DNA of 64,000 nucleotides. It comes from Litsea cubeba. Taxonomy: Eukaryota > Streptophyta > Magnoliopsida > Laurales > Lauraceae. Position numbers and translations under genes: made by a program. Of this stretch, positions 1-9,751 are shown in pieces (position 1 is the first letter of the stretch; the number at the start of each line of letters is the position of its first letter). The stretch spans positions 25,929,710-25,993,709 of the forward strand of contig CM022953.1 in assembly GCA_012931725.1 (NCBI GenBank), given 5' to 3'. The notes under the pieces are model-generated. The model saw only the letters and a program-made list of their open reading frames with translations. It searched no databases and was not told the DNA's origin.

Positions 1-364
1 TAGTCGCAGCTTAAATGTTTTAACTTTTAGCTGCGACTACAAGTCGCCGCTAAAAGTACGCTTTCATGTGCTTATGATATTTTTTTTAGCTGCGACTTTG
101 TAATTTTAGTGGCAATTATTTTTTCAATTAGCGGCGGTAAATCTTGTCACTAAATATTAGACTTTTAGTGACAATTTTAGTGTCGCGGCTAAAACTTTAA
201 CATTTAGCTGCGACTATTTGGAAATTGCGGCTAAAATAATTAGTGACAGCACTATTAGCGACAGCTTAGCCGCGAGAAAAATATTGCCACTAAAACTTTA
301 GTGGCGACTTTGAGACTTTTAGCCGCGAAAAATTTCGCGGCAAAATGCCAACTTTCTTGTAGTG
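1..364. mobile_element. CACTA (En/Spm) transposon, one terminus, element truncated by window edge
   Basis: The stretch ends in TTTCTTGTAGTG at 353-364, the reverse complement of the CACTACAAGAAA terminus of plant CACTA elements. Inward of it is a dense set of subterminal repeats built on variants of TTTAGCTGCGACT, TTAGTGGCGAC and TTTAGCCGCGA in both orientations, as expected for this superfamily. The other terminus and any transposase lie beyond the left edge, so orientation and autonomy cannot be judged and the 3-bp target duplication cannot be checked. Confidence 0.8.
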
Positions 365-1440
365 CCTGGGGGGTTTTCCCCCTTTTGTGTCCCGTTTTGT
401 GTCCGTTTTTGCTGTTTTTTGATTCTTTTTTCTCCTGTACTTTTCCTTGACATTTTGACCATTTATTGGCCTGATTTCTTTGTAGGAAACCTGATGAGAA
501 TCCTTGCATTTTATTTTGCAAAGTTTCCAATTTTCTAAGAAAGCCGAAGACTTTGTCGCGCAGAGCTGCCGATTTTCCGTCAGAAGCTGAAACTGGGCCA
601 AACGATGTCGGAATGACCTGAAATTTGGTGTGAAGCCTCCTGAGCAATAAGTAAGACCAACCATAGGCTTTTGTTTGAGTTTTGAAGCCGTTTGGGGTCC
701 TATCACCAGTAGACTTGCTTTTTGTCGCGATGAAGATGTCGCGGTTTGATGTGCGGTCAACCGATGTCCGATCGACTTGAAATTTGACAGGGAACCTATT
801 GGAGTCGTTTTAAGACGATCCATAGGCTCTGTCTTGGAAACCATGGTCCCGGAGAGCTTTGCCGCCGAGAGTCCTGATTTGTCTTGCGAGTGTCAAACTA
901 TGGTCAAATGTTGTGGAAATGACCCGAAATTTGACGTGTAGCCCTCTATAAGCATTTTGAAGCCGTCCATGTGCTCTATCTGATGAGTAATGGCCTCGGT
1001 GGTTCTCGCCGCCGAGAGGCTTGATTTAGCTGTTCGAGGGTTGATGTAGGGTCAAACGTTGTCGGTTTGACTCGGAACTTGACGTGGAGCCTTTTGGAAG
1101 TATTTTGAGACCATCCATCGGCCCTGATCGAAGATTTGGTGTCTCCGATGCTTTTGTCGTCGAGAGCTCCTTTTCAGCTGTCGGAGAAGCGAAGTTAGGC
1201 CAAATGATTTTTGAAATGGCCCGAAACTTCTTGTATACTCCTCTTTTGGCTGTCTTGAAGAATCTTGCAGTTTTTGTTTGATTCTGACAAGATTTGATTT
1301 TTGGAAGCAGCATTGCCTATTTATGGCAGGTTGCAACTTCATGTAGCTCTTTGGATCTTGAAGAGGCAAAGTGACATTTTTGGTGTCAACACCTTGTATA
1401 TATCCATTGATGTGGATCATACTTTTGTAATACAACTTTA
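365..1440. repeat. degenerate tandem repeat, about 145-bp period
   Basis: A recurring phrase (an AACGNTGTCGG-like start, then a GACCCGAAATTTGACGTG-like core and GTAGCC) begins near 601, 765, 908, 1056 and 1199, so the spacing is about 145-165 bp. A second shared phrase, GCCGCCGAGAG-like, sits between copies near 860, 1008 and 1155. Copies differ at many positions, so the array is old. Long open frames on the minus strand here follow the repeat and show no family signature; I do not call a gene. It may be part of an old LTR or leader of an unrecognised element. Confidence 0.6.
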
Positions 1441-1505
1441 TATATTACAGTTTTAATAAATTTGTCATCAAGTTACATATTTACATCAACACTTCTTTAC
1501 ATTAG

Positions 1506-1745
1506 ATTCTATGAAGCAACGACGTCGTCATATATTAAAGCACATTGTCTTTTACTAGCTTCTGTGAAGCAACGACGTCGTCATATATTATAGCACATTT
1601 TCTAGTACTAGCTTCTGTGAAGCAACGACGTCGTCAGATATTAAAGCACACTTTCTTCCACTAACTTCTGTGAAGCAACGACGTCGTCAAATATTAGAGC
1701 AGACTTCCTTCCAAATTCTATCTTCTGTGAGGCAACGACGTCGTT
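1506..1745. repeat. 53-bp minisatellite, five copies, each with the palindrome ACGACGTCGT
   Basis: The perfect 10-bp palindrome ACGACGTCGT starts at 1519, 1572, 1625, 1678 and 1735, giving periods of 53, 53, 53 and 57 bp. Each copy is preceded by CTTCTGTGAAGCA and followed by an A/T-rich segment with TATTAAAGCACA. A sixth, isolated copy of the palindrome lies at 3103-3112, on the far side of the PPR fragment. Confidence 0.9.
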
Positions 1746-1834
1746 ACTGACCATTGCAATCGAAAAAAATGATGTGTGTATTGGTTTTATGTGTGAGCGA
1801 CCATAACTTGGCAGCATTCAAAAATTCATATTAA

Positions 1835-1941
1835 AACATTCAATAATCCACCATAAAGCAACATTCAATAATCCATAACAAGCAAACGGTCTCTCCCAAT
1901 AATGTTATGAGTTTTTGTACATTCAATAATCCATAACATTC
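1835..1941. repeat. short direct repeat, three copies
   Basis: ACATTCAATAATCCATAAC or a close variant occurs near 1837, 1861 and 1919 within A/T-rich sequence between the minisatellite and the PPR fragment. No function is apparent. Confidence 0.6.
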
Positions 1942-1956
1942 TAATAATCCCTCATC

Positions 1957-2500
1957 TTGTGCGGGCTTGTGTGGAAGTCGCTGTCGTGCTTCCAAGAAAT
2001 GATGGAGTGTGGTATCGAAGCTGATCGGTTCAGTGTAATCAGTGCACTTACTGCTTGTTCTTTGGTGAAATCAGTGAAACATGGGATGGAAATTCACTGC
2101 CATGTAATAAGATGTGGGTTGCTATCTTATGCCATGGTCCAAACATCACTTGTAGACATGTACTGCAAATGTGGGAATGTGACTTTTGCAGAGCATTTGT
2201 TTAATAGTATGTTTCAGAGAAATATGGTGGCTTGGAATTCGCTGATAGGTGGGTATGCTTTGAATGATCATCCCCTGAGGCATTGCTTACTTCTGTCGAA
2301 ATGCAAGAGAGGGATAAGATAAATCCCGATGCAATTACATTGGTGAACTTGCTTCCTGCTTGTGCTCAGTTAAGAGGTCTTTCACAAGGAAAATCGATTC
2401 ATGCAACTGCAACTAGAAGAGGGTTTCTTCTCTTTTTGGTCTTAGAGACCGCTATAGTTGACATGTATGCGGAGGCGGGAAGGAGACGAAATGGCAGGGT
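1957..2500 (+). pseudogene. pentatricopeptide repeat (PPR, PLS-type) protein fragment
   Basis: Two overlapping open frames (1957-2322 and 2283-2510) read as consecutive PPR motifs of the plant organelle RNA-binding PLS class. Diagnostic stretches are SVISALTACSLVKSVKHGME, QTSLVDMYCKCGNVTFAEHL and MVAWNSLIGGYA in the first, and DAITLVNLLPACAQLRGLSQ with VDMYAEAG in the second. The two lie in different frames, so a frameshift near 2275-2320 breaks the gene. No start codon, organelle-targeting peptide or C-terminal E/DYW domain is present; complete PLS proteins usually have many more repeats. It is a truncated, frameshifted copy, possibly carried here by a transposon. Family assignment is firm; the intact paralogue cannot be named. 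Confidence 0.85.
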
Positions 2501-3145
2501 ACCACCTTGAGGAAGAGGAGCAATTGGGGTCGATCCAATTCACTAAACCTGGGTGCAAAAAGTCGGAATCTCCTTCATGGCCGTGGAGGAAGAATTGCAT
2601 GGATCTGTCGTCTCCCCCTATCATAATTCCTTTCTCGCAGATCATAGAAATCGCCTTGTATACCAAAATCCTGTTGTTGCACAAGCATGCAGTGGCCCAA
2701 ATCCCCTGCCCAGATCTCTCCGATCTGTAAACGCAGCACGAGGTCAACCCTTTTCCAATCGTCTTTTGCAACAACGAAACCTGCGCGTGCTCGACAGAGT
2801 CCAGCCCTCTTCATCTCTCTGTTCTTCTTATTTCTGCAACAAGGCCTGCAACAAATCTGCACTGCAACCACAGAAACCAGAAGCTCAAGGGATTTTCTTC
2901 ATCTTCTCAAGGCGTTTGGGAGAGGGGAGCCTCTGGTCTCGAAGCTTGCAATAATCTCTAAGTACATAATATTTTCAGGCGTTATGTTTGTAGCCCTCAT
3001 CTACTCCTCAGAAAACGATCCCATCAAGCGCAAGGGCAACCACACCTTGGGAGGAAGGGGGAAAACGATGGGAACAATGGAGAAAATGGTGTTTCAAGAG
3101 CGACGACGTCGTCACAAGTTTCAATCATTAATAAATAAAAAAACA

Positions 3146-3169
3146 GAAGTGGTCCCCTGGGACCACTTC
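3146..3169. repeat. perfect 11-bp inverted repeat with a 2-base centre
   Basis: GAAGTGGTCCC is followed after CT by its exact reverse complement GGGACCACTTC. It stands alone; no T-run that would make it a terminator follows, and no neighbouring gene explains it. Confidence 0.85.
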
Positions 3170-4673
3170 CGTGCCATATTTACTTGTGGCCCATTTTTTG
3201 GTTGTAGGCTATCTTGGAGGCTTTTTTAGGTAAAATTCTCTTTAATCAATGATTCAAATCATGAAATCAAGAAAATCATAGTATGCTATTACCTTTTACT
3301 TGTGGTTGGTTTCTTAGTTTCATGTATTTAGTTGTCCACCCAATGGTGGATTGAAAAAACAAATGTATTAAAAAATAAAATCAAAACCATACACTTAACT
3401 AATAGCTACTAAATGAGAGAGCCAACCATATCAATAGATATAGATTTGCTATAAGAAGCACACCGACGAAAATGGAAAGAATTAGAAATCCAAGTCTAGA
3501 TATGTTAGTAATCACCAAAACAATTATTTGACCTTTGATATTGATTATGATCTCGGTGCTGACCGCTATTATCATTACATTGTGCACATTTAGTTCTATC
3601 AAGTTACCAGATCTGATCGAGTTGGATCGGTCCTAGGAAGCTTCAATTTGCAGGTCCAAATTAATAACAACCATACCCATGTATTATAAATCAAATCATC
3701 TTTAGGCTGCAATTACCAACTCTTGGATAATTGGTCTGATCGCACCAATATGTAGATCTAGTATTCTAGTTATGAGAAGTGCACAGGAGAAAAGGGATAG
3801 CAATGTCCAGTTGAACTTACAGTTAGCAAACTAAGATTCCAACGATTAATACTCACCTGATCTAGTCAAAGCGGGCTCTGACCAATGATATCAATGTGAT
3901 GTGCATCCTTGGATCCTTTCTAGTCAGCTTCGTTTTGGGTTGGAGACCACCCAAATTGCTAGCCCAATTAAAACCCTACATAATTCCATCATAATACACA
4001 TCATTGTAATTCATGTTAGAGGTATGGTTTTGTGCAATACCCACACGCCCCCCAACCAAAAAAATAAAAAAATAAATTCATATATTGTCTCCTCACAACA
4101 GCTTTCTCCAATGTTGATTTCTACTAGCCATAGAAGGATTAATGAGATTCACAAGATCATATATGATCAGTCGGGGTTAAGAGCAATCTGTTGGGGACAT
4201 TGTTCTTCTTTGGCTATTTTTGGGCCACCCAAGATGGTCCACCAGAATACCAGATGATCTGTAATTCTGTACATTTGCCCTGAGGAATTGGGTATCTCTT
4301 TATACAGTACCCTATAAACCAAAGAAAGAAAACTCTAAGAGGAATTTATTTAGTCCTGACTCCAATTCCTATTTTGAATATGTGCTCCCCCATCAATATT
4401 TCCTACTAGTACTTTGGACACAGATTTTCTGTTCAGTGCCCAACAGCAGAATGTCATTTTTGTCATTAGAAAGGAAAAATCTAGAACATTGGTCCCAAAA
4501 TTTCAAGAACCCCAGTTGTAGTTTTTGTCATTGTCCAAATATCCAGGTGTATTTCTTCATTTTTCAACCAATAGGACAAAATCCATACACCATCTAAGAT
4601 CCTCTCCAAAGTTCAAATCCCTGTTAGAACATGACAATCAACTCAGAAAGGAAGTTTCCACCAACCATACTTC

Positions 4674-4730
4674 ACCGTGTGGGTTGTCTTTTTGACCAAA
4701 AAAAAAAACAAAAACCGTGTGGGTTGTCTT
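4674..4730 (+). mobile_element. tiny retroposed insertion (23 nt, A-rich) flanked by a 17-bp target duplication
   Basis: ACCGTGTGGGTTGTCTT occurs at 4674-4690 and again, identically, at 4714-4730. Between them is a TTTGACC segment followed by an A-run broken by one C. A long direct repeat flanking an A-tailed insert is the signature of L1-type target-primed reverse transcription. The insert would be an extremely 5'-truncated LINE or SINE tail. The LINE remnant ending at 54035 also finishes with TTGACAAAATAAAAG, which agrees with that reading. Replication slippage is the alternative. Confidence 0.55.
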
Positions 4731-4797
4731 CACTGCAAAAGGAAGCCCAGCAGTGAGACAGCAAAAATCAACCGAGCAAGATGGTATCCAACTGCCA

Positions 4798-4877
4798 TAT
4801 ATAGGTTCCCATTAATCTCTATCAGCATTTCAGGGCCATTCAACACCACAGGCTATATCCTAACTCCTATATATATA
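4798..4877 (+). promoter_or_regulatory. TATA-box region of the small membrane-protein gene
   Basis: Two TATA-like elements lie upstream of the 5044 start codon: TATATA at 4798-4803 and a TATATATATA run at 4868-4877. The second would place transcription start near 4900, where the duplicated leader begins. This is inference from position and composition. Confidence 0.45.
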
Positions 4878-4899
4878 CAAATAAGATCCCATAGTCCAT

Positions 4900-5039
4900 A
4901 GATCTCTGCTCTCTACTCTCTGCCCAGTATCAGAAGCACTTTTAAGGCGATTTCAAGACCACCCATAGAGATCTCTGCTCTCTATTCCGTTCATTATAAT
5001 CAGAAGCATTTCAAGGCCATTTCCAGATCACCCATATAG
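4900..5039 (+). repeat. tandem duplication, about 70 bp, in the putative 5' leader
   Basis: Unit 1 (4900-4968) and unit 2 (4969-5039) both begin AGATCTCTGCTCTCTA, pass through ATCAGAAGCA and AAGGC, and end CACCCATAG or CACCCATATAG. The second ends 4 bp before the start codon, so the leader of the mRNA is made of two diverged copies of one module. Confidence 0.85.
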
Positions 5040-5043
5040 CCTC

Positions 5044-5403
5044 ATGCCTCGGATTCTCCTTATTTTCTTCATCTCTTTCCATGTCTTTGCCTTTATAGCT
5101 TCAGCCAATGAAAATTTTGAGTCTAATTCAGAGACGCGGAATATTGTTGAGCCTAAATCATCTACAATATCGGATCCACCCACTTCAGGTGCATCAATGG
5201 ATCAAAACTCGGAAAATGAATCAGAGTTTGCCGGAGCTCCGACAATTCGACGCATTGGAAAGCATCAACATTCGACCGATATTTCAATCGCCGGAGGAGG
5301 TGTCATTGTTGGGGGCCTTGCAACAGCCATCTTTGCAACAATTTTTGCCTATATAAGAGTTACAAGGAGAAAGAGCAGGGATAGCAATCAGATTACTACC
5401 TGA
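5044..5403 (+). CDS. small secretory-pathway single-pass membrane protein, family unknown
   Basis: This is a 119-residue protein starting at the first ATG after the duplicated leader. Residues 1-21 form a clear signal peptide (hydrophobic core LLIFFISFHVFAFIA, likely cleavage after ASA). Residues 22-79 are polar, rich in Ser, Asn and Glu, and would be outside the cell or in the lumen. Residues 80-106 are a glycine-rich transmembrane helix (SIAGGGVIVGGLATAIFATI), followed by a short basic tail with RRK at 108-110. The layout is type I: N-terminus out, short cytosolic tail. I do not know a function; plants have similar small proteins with a Gly-rich helix. The frame is intact, there are upstream TATA elements, and an AATAGG/ATTAAATAGG region that could serve polyadenylation lies near 5480-5520. 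It is one of the best candidates for a working host gene here. Confidence 0.75.
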   Translation: MPRILLIFFISFHVFAFIASANENFESNSETRNIVEPKSSTISDPPTSGASMDQNSENESEFAGAPTIRRIGKHQHSTDISIAGGGVIVGGLATAIFATIFAYIRVTRRKSRDSNQITT

Positions 5404-6209
5404 TTTGGCGTAGCTTTTGTCTGCAGTACTATATTCAGTTGTGAGATGAGAGATCCAAATGCACCCACTTGAGTTCATTACAGGAATAGGCTGTTGTAAG
5501 TAGTAACATGAGATTAAATAGGTCTTTAATTCAATTCATTTTAGTGAATATCAAAAGAAAACTTTTTGTTTTCATTTTTGGTTGAGGTGACTTTGGATCT
5601 GGATCCCTCCATGTTTATGTACTGGTTTTGTAATTTGTATCCTTGTACAACCTTTGATCAATGATTGTTTTGAGGTACTTTGCCTATGATTTTATGGGCT
5701 GTTTTTATAGCTGATTTCACCTGGCATGGATCTTCCTGTTCCATATCTTCCCTTTTTCTTATTCCCACTTCTAATTGGAGGAGTTGGGCATGCGATCCCT
5801 TAAAATTAATTACAGTGTTTACTTTGCGTTCTAGCCAATATTTTTTATCTCATTCCATATTGGAAACAGTTAACAGTGTGTTCGATTTGGTGAATTTATG
5901 TGGGAGAATTCTAAATTCTCCAAATGCTTTCTCTTATATGCAAATTAGCATTTGAAACTTTGCTACTTGCAGAGCATTCTGAAATCTAAAGAGTCGTTTC
6001 ATAGCTCAAAAGTCAAAACCCTTTGTTTTTGTTGGGAAATGATGGAATCTGAGAACTTGGGCAGGAAGCACGATAGAGACTGACAAAAATTCTCCAAGAA
6101 ATCAGGCATTTGTGTCGAGTTCCACCAATCAGTCAGTTAGAAAGCAGAAACATTTGTCCACATGGCATATTTGTGTCTGAGGTGAGAGGGATTGACGGGG
6201 CAAAGCTAC
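5404..6209. other. 3' flank of the membrane-protein gene up to the Tat insertion site
   Basis: No coding potential is recognised. The sequence ends with GCTAC (6205-6209), the left copy of the Tat element target duplication; the pre-insertion sequence resumes at 19222. Confidence 0.5.
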
Positions 6210-6747
6210 TGTAGATGCTGAAATTTTGGTTGGTTGACTGACGAGCTGAACAACACTGCTCGGCGATGAATAGTCGAGTAGTGTCTTTGATTTGAGATGA
6301 GAAATCCTGTATCTACAATAAAAGAATCGTCAGAAGAACTCGATCGGATGTTCCGATCGAGTACTCTCCGATGATAAAGTCAGTGAGATTTTCATTGTTA
6401 TAAAATGATTGTCTCTTTTGTTTTTCCTCTGTTTTTCATACCTCTTTTCTGATCTTCATTTCTCTTTTTATATTATTGTCCTGGTCTTTTCCCCTTCTTT
6501 CCTTACGTTCTTCTTCTTTATTCTCCATGATTTCTTTTCTTTATTTCTTCAAACTGAAACCCCCATGAGGCTCCTATCGTGTGCTGCTTTAATCCCTTGA
6601 TTTGCTCTTGTAATTACTGCTCTTTAATAATGTATAACTGTCATGTGACCAGTTTCTGAATATTCATTGGACCTGGATAGAGGTCCAGGTCAGGTCGGCC
6701 TTGATTTCGGCTCGATCTGAGGATAAATTCGTATTTCTCCCTCCACA
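6210..6747 (-). repeat. 3' LTR of the Tat element
   Basis: Starts TGTAGATGCT on the plus strand and ends CTCCACA. It is adjacent to a C-rich run on the plus strand (6751-6761), which is the G-rich polypurine tract of the minus-strand element. It pairs with 18678-19216. Confidence 0.92.
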
Positions 6748-6867
6748 ATTGCCCCCCCCCCAAGCCAGCGTTTTTCTCTCCATTTACCGAGGAAAAGACG
6801 GGCTTGTGATGTCACGCGTCAAGCTAGGGCGAATCCGCGCGTCAGGGGCCTGTCTCCAGTAACTTTC

Positions 6868-6874
6868 TATAAAG
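6868..6874 (+). promoter_or_regulatory. TATA box (TATAAAG) upstream of the antisense gene of the Tat element
   Basis: TATAAAG lies 62 bp upstream of the ATG at 6936, on the strand opposite to gag-pol. This would start transcription near 6900, with a short leader before the antisense frame. A second ATG at 6901 is in another frame and lies at the predicted start site. Confidence 0.5.
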
Positions 6875-6935
6875 TTATCCCTATCATTTCTCTGGTTTCC
6901 ATGTTCTTCTTCAGTCTTATTTCGCAAGTTCTCCC

Positions 6936-9110
6936 ATGTTTTGCTCTGCCTTGGCTTTTATCTCTCCAGACATTGCTTCTCCTATTCCGTTCAGTATTTT
7001 CTTCCTCCAGTCCGTGGTAAGCTTTTTCTCTTTTCATTATCTTCTAACTTTAGATGGGGATTTGCTCGACACTCCAGAAGGGATTTCTGATTTCAGAGAA
7101 ACGTATCAGATCCCCCCAGATGTTCAGATTCGTGCTCCTCGGACCAATGAAGCGCTTGATATTGGTTTCCAGGATGGAATACCTTTTCCGACCATCGCTA
7201 TCATAGAGAGTGGTGTTAGATTTCCATTAGATCCTTTGCTGGTTCTCTTCCTTTCTTTGACCAATCTTTTTCCTACCCAATGCTCTCTCAATCTTTATCG
7301 CATTATTATGGGAGTATCTGCACTGAATAAGCTGCTCGGCACGAGCCTTGGTGTTTTTGATATTCTGTCTTGCTATATGTTGGTACCTCTAGATAGTAGC
7401 AAATCTGTGTTTTATTTGAAATCTAGGGGCTTAGACAAGCTTTTGGTTCATTATATTCCTGATTCCAATAAGTCTAGTAAGGGTGATTTCATCATCGTAA
7501 GCAGAAACTGGGAAACGCCGACCATGTGGGACGGGATTGTTCGAACAGTCCCCCGATCCCTAGGGTCCCCAGGTCGGACCCCCTCCTCTTTATGTTTGTT
7601 TGCTTAATTTCTTCTTCTCCCCCCTTTTGTGTTCGAATATCGCGGTTCTTTCGAGCTTCATGGTTGGGGCCGAGCTGCCCATGTGTTGCTCGGATACATT
7701 CGGACGTACAACCATTTTCTAGTAGTTCCTTATTGGCATCAATCACTGGCATCCGACCCTATCAAGCGTAGGAAGGTTCCTGCCATAAAGCCTTCCAGAT
7801 CCACCAAAGCAAAAACTATTTCCAACGTTCAATCTTCAGCTTCTCATCAATCTCTCGTTCCCGTTCAGTCTGTTAAACAGACTTCTTCTGCTCGCAAAAC
7901 CTCTTCCCGCGAGTCTTCTTCTTTAGCTGAGCGACAACGAACCCCTGTGTTACAAATTTCTGACACTTCTTCATCTGATACCAAAACTGTTTCTCTGATA
8001 ATGTCCCGCAAATCAAAAAATCTTTTTGATAGCTTGGGCGATCTTCCAATGACTAGGGCCGAAAAAATAAGGAAAGCTCCTTTGCCCGGTCCCTCCTCTG
8101 TTTTAGGTAAGAGAGCTGCCCCCGAGCCCCAGCATGAGCCCAAAATTTTAGAGATTGAAAATGATTCGATTAAATCTGGTGAAGCTGCCGATCTATCTTC
8201 TTCATGGTTGGGGGATGTTCCCCTCTCATCGTCTCCACAGCTAAGTCTATCATCTGGTCGGAAGACTTCTCGTGGCGTTTCTCGGGAGAAAGGGCCATCT
8301 TTAAGTGAAGGGATTTCGAGATCTCCAACCTTGGCTATGATTATGGGAAAGTCTGCTCTTCCTCCTTCTGATATGAGTTTGCATCGCACCTTATCGGCTG
8401 ATGAACTGGTGGCTACAGGAGTTCAACAATATTTTCTGGTAGGTTGGCTTAAGATTATTCGACCTCTTTCCTCTTGAAATCTCTAATTGTCTTTATTTTA
8501 TTTTCAGGGTGTGCAAAAATGGTTTGCTGTTTCTGAGCATTTGGGGAAGTTGCAGAGGCATTTGAAGGGCCTGGACAAAGAACTGGCAGAAGCTAAGACT
8601 GCTCGACGCCAAGCTGAATCTAATGCCGACATCCTTCTTAAGACTGCTAAAGCCGCTGAATCCCAGGCTATTATTGCGAAGAGTCGTCTTACTGCAATTG
8701 AGATAGAGCTTGAAGACATGCGTGCCAAGCAAGCCGAGTTTGAGGAAACAATAGAGAAGGTCAAAGTTGAGACTAGAGAGGCCACAGATAAGCTTAAGGA
8801 TAGTCAGTTTGAAGAAACTGAAGCAATTTATTTACAGCAGGTTGAGCAAATCAAAGTTATTGTGTTCAAGCGGGGTTATGATGTGGCTTTTGAAGATGCC
8901 GCAGTTCCAGAAGATTCTCCTTTATTGAATAAGTATATATCCCAACAAGCTCCTCCTCCATCTTCACCTGCTAAACCTCAATCTCAAATTCAAGCTGATG
9001 ACGTCAATCTGCCTACTGGAGGAGATGGGGGCGAGGTTTCTACTGCTGTCCAGCCATCCTCAGCTTCTAATGTCGAGATGCCTCCTTCAACTTCTGATGC
9101 ACCTAAATAG
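6936..9110 (+). CDS. antisense gene of the Tat element (putative gypsy-type transposon family, Transposase_28-like)
   Basis: Three frames in the same phase run 6936-7607, 7629-8438 and 8508-9110. The first holds the conserved core of a plant-specific retrotransposon protein family annotated as putative gypsy type transposon: GVRFPLDPLLVLFLSLTNLF, then a helical segment and FYLKSRGLDKLL. The middle is Ser/Lys-rich and basic, probably disordered. The last is a long coiled coil (EHLGKLQRHLKGLDKELAEA onward) with a Pro/Ser tail. The second and third join across a canonical 69-bp GT-AG intron (8439-8507) that keeps the frame. A TAA at 7605-7607 separates the first two parts; it may be a point mutation or lie in another small intron. 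Antisense extra genes are established in Tat elements; their function is unknown. Confidence 0.7.
8439..8507 (+). other. intron of the antisense Tat gene
   Basis: Donor GTAGGT at 8439 and acceptor TTTTATTTTCAG ending at 8507 bound a 69-bp T-rich segment with an in-frame stop (TGA near 8475). Removing it joins codon 270 of the middle frame to the coiled-coil exon in phase 0. That an intron exists in this orientation shows that the plus strand is the coding strand for this gene. Confidence 0.7.
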
Positions 9111-9751
9111 TTTATTTTAGAAATCATTTTGTCCAGCTTTTTGTATGGCAGCTCTGCTAACCTATTTACTCTGGCTATGAGCATGAAACTTTTATTTTTG
9201 AAAGATCTATTATGCCCAACCTGTGGGCTGGTATTATCAATGTCAATGAAATAATTTCTTTTCTGCGACATTGTATTGCATTTTTTGTGTTGCCACTGTC
9301 GGTTCTTTCCGAACTCACTTTTTAGCCTAACGCTCGCATCGTCATGCCTAGCAATTAGCAAGAAGGAGATCAGTGCGACACACCTAGTTTGGGCTCTTCC
9401 GAGTTAGGTTTTTTATCCTTCGGAACGAAGTAGTGGGTACTAAGCTGCCCCTCATTTTTTCAGGCCTTGGCCCTTTCTACCTTTGCAAGGTTGGTCCCAA
9501 TAGGGTTTGTCCCATAATGGGTCCTCAAATGAATTATTCCGTCTGGCCTTACCCTTGGTACAGGAGTTTTGGCGAAGAGATGATAATATTCCATATTATT
9601 GCTGCCGAAGTCGAGATTCATAAGTCCGATGTGCATATAACCGAGATGTTTAAGCCATAGGTGAAACACAAAATACGTAATATTCAACTTCTTTGGCATA
9701 TATATTGAAAATTTGAACTATGTACAAGATAATTTTATTCATATACAATGC
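9111..9751. other. non-coding spacer between antisense gene and pol end of the Tat element
   Basis: This is the convergent region: the antisense gene stops at 9110 on the plus strand and pol stops near 9752 on the minus strand. Short open frames on both strands show no family match. Confidence 0.5.

Larger units (their letters stand above)
2511..4790. other. intergenic sequence with no recognisable gene
   Basis: Several open frames exist on both strands (for example 2575-2871 minus and 2687-3229 plus), but none matches a family I recognise and their composition looks non-coding. Items found inside are a perfect hairpin at 3146-3169, an isolated ACGACGTCGT palindrome at 3103-3112, and a 17-bp duplication at 4674-4730. 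The rest is A/T-rich and unassigned. Confidence 0.5.

Noticed and set aside
1506..1745. Regular repeat with near-constant spacing, CRISPR-like at first sight
   Set aside because: The spacers are themselves similar copies, so it is a plain minisatellite, and the window is plant nuclear DNA.
2575..2871. 98-codon minus-strand frame next to the PPR fragment
   Set aside because: No recognised family, competing frames on both strands, and no gene signals.
3399..3602. 67-codon hydrophobic frame on the minus strand
   Set aside because: Hydrophobicity follows from A/T-rich composition; no start context or neighbours support it.
3875..3900. GGGCTCTGACCAATGATATC, similar to a reversed tRNA-Met primer site
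   Set aside because: It is interrupted and no LTR edge lies beside it.
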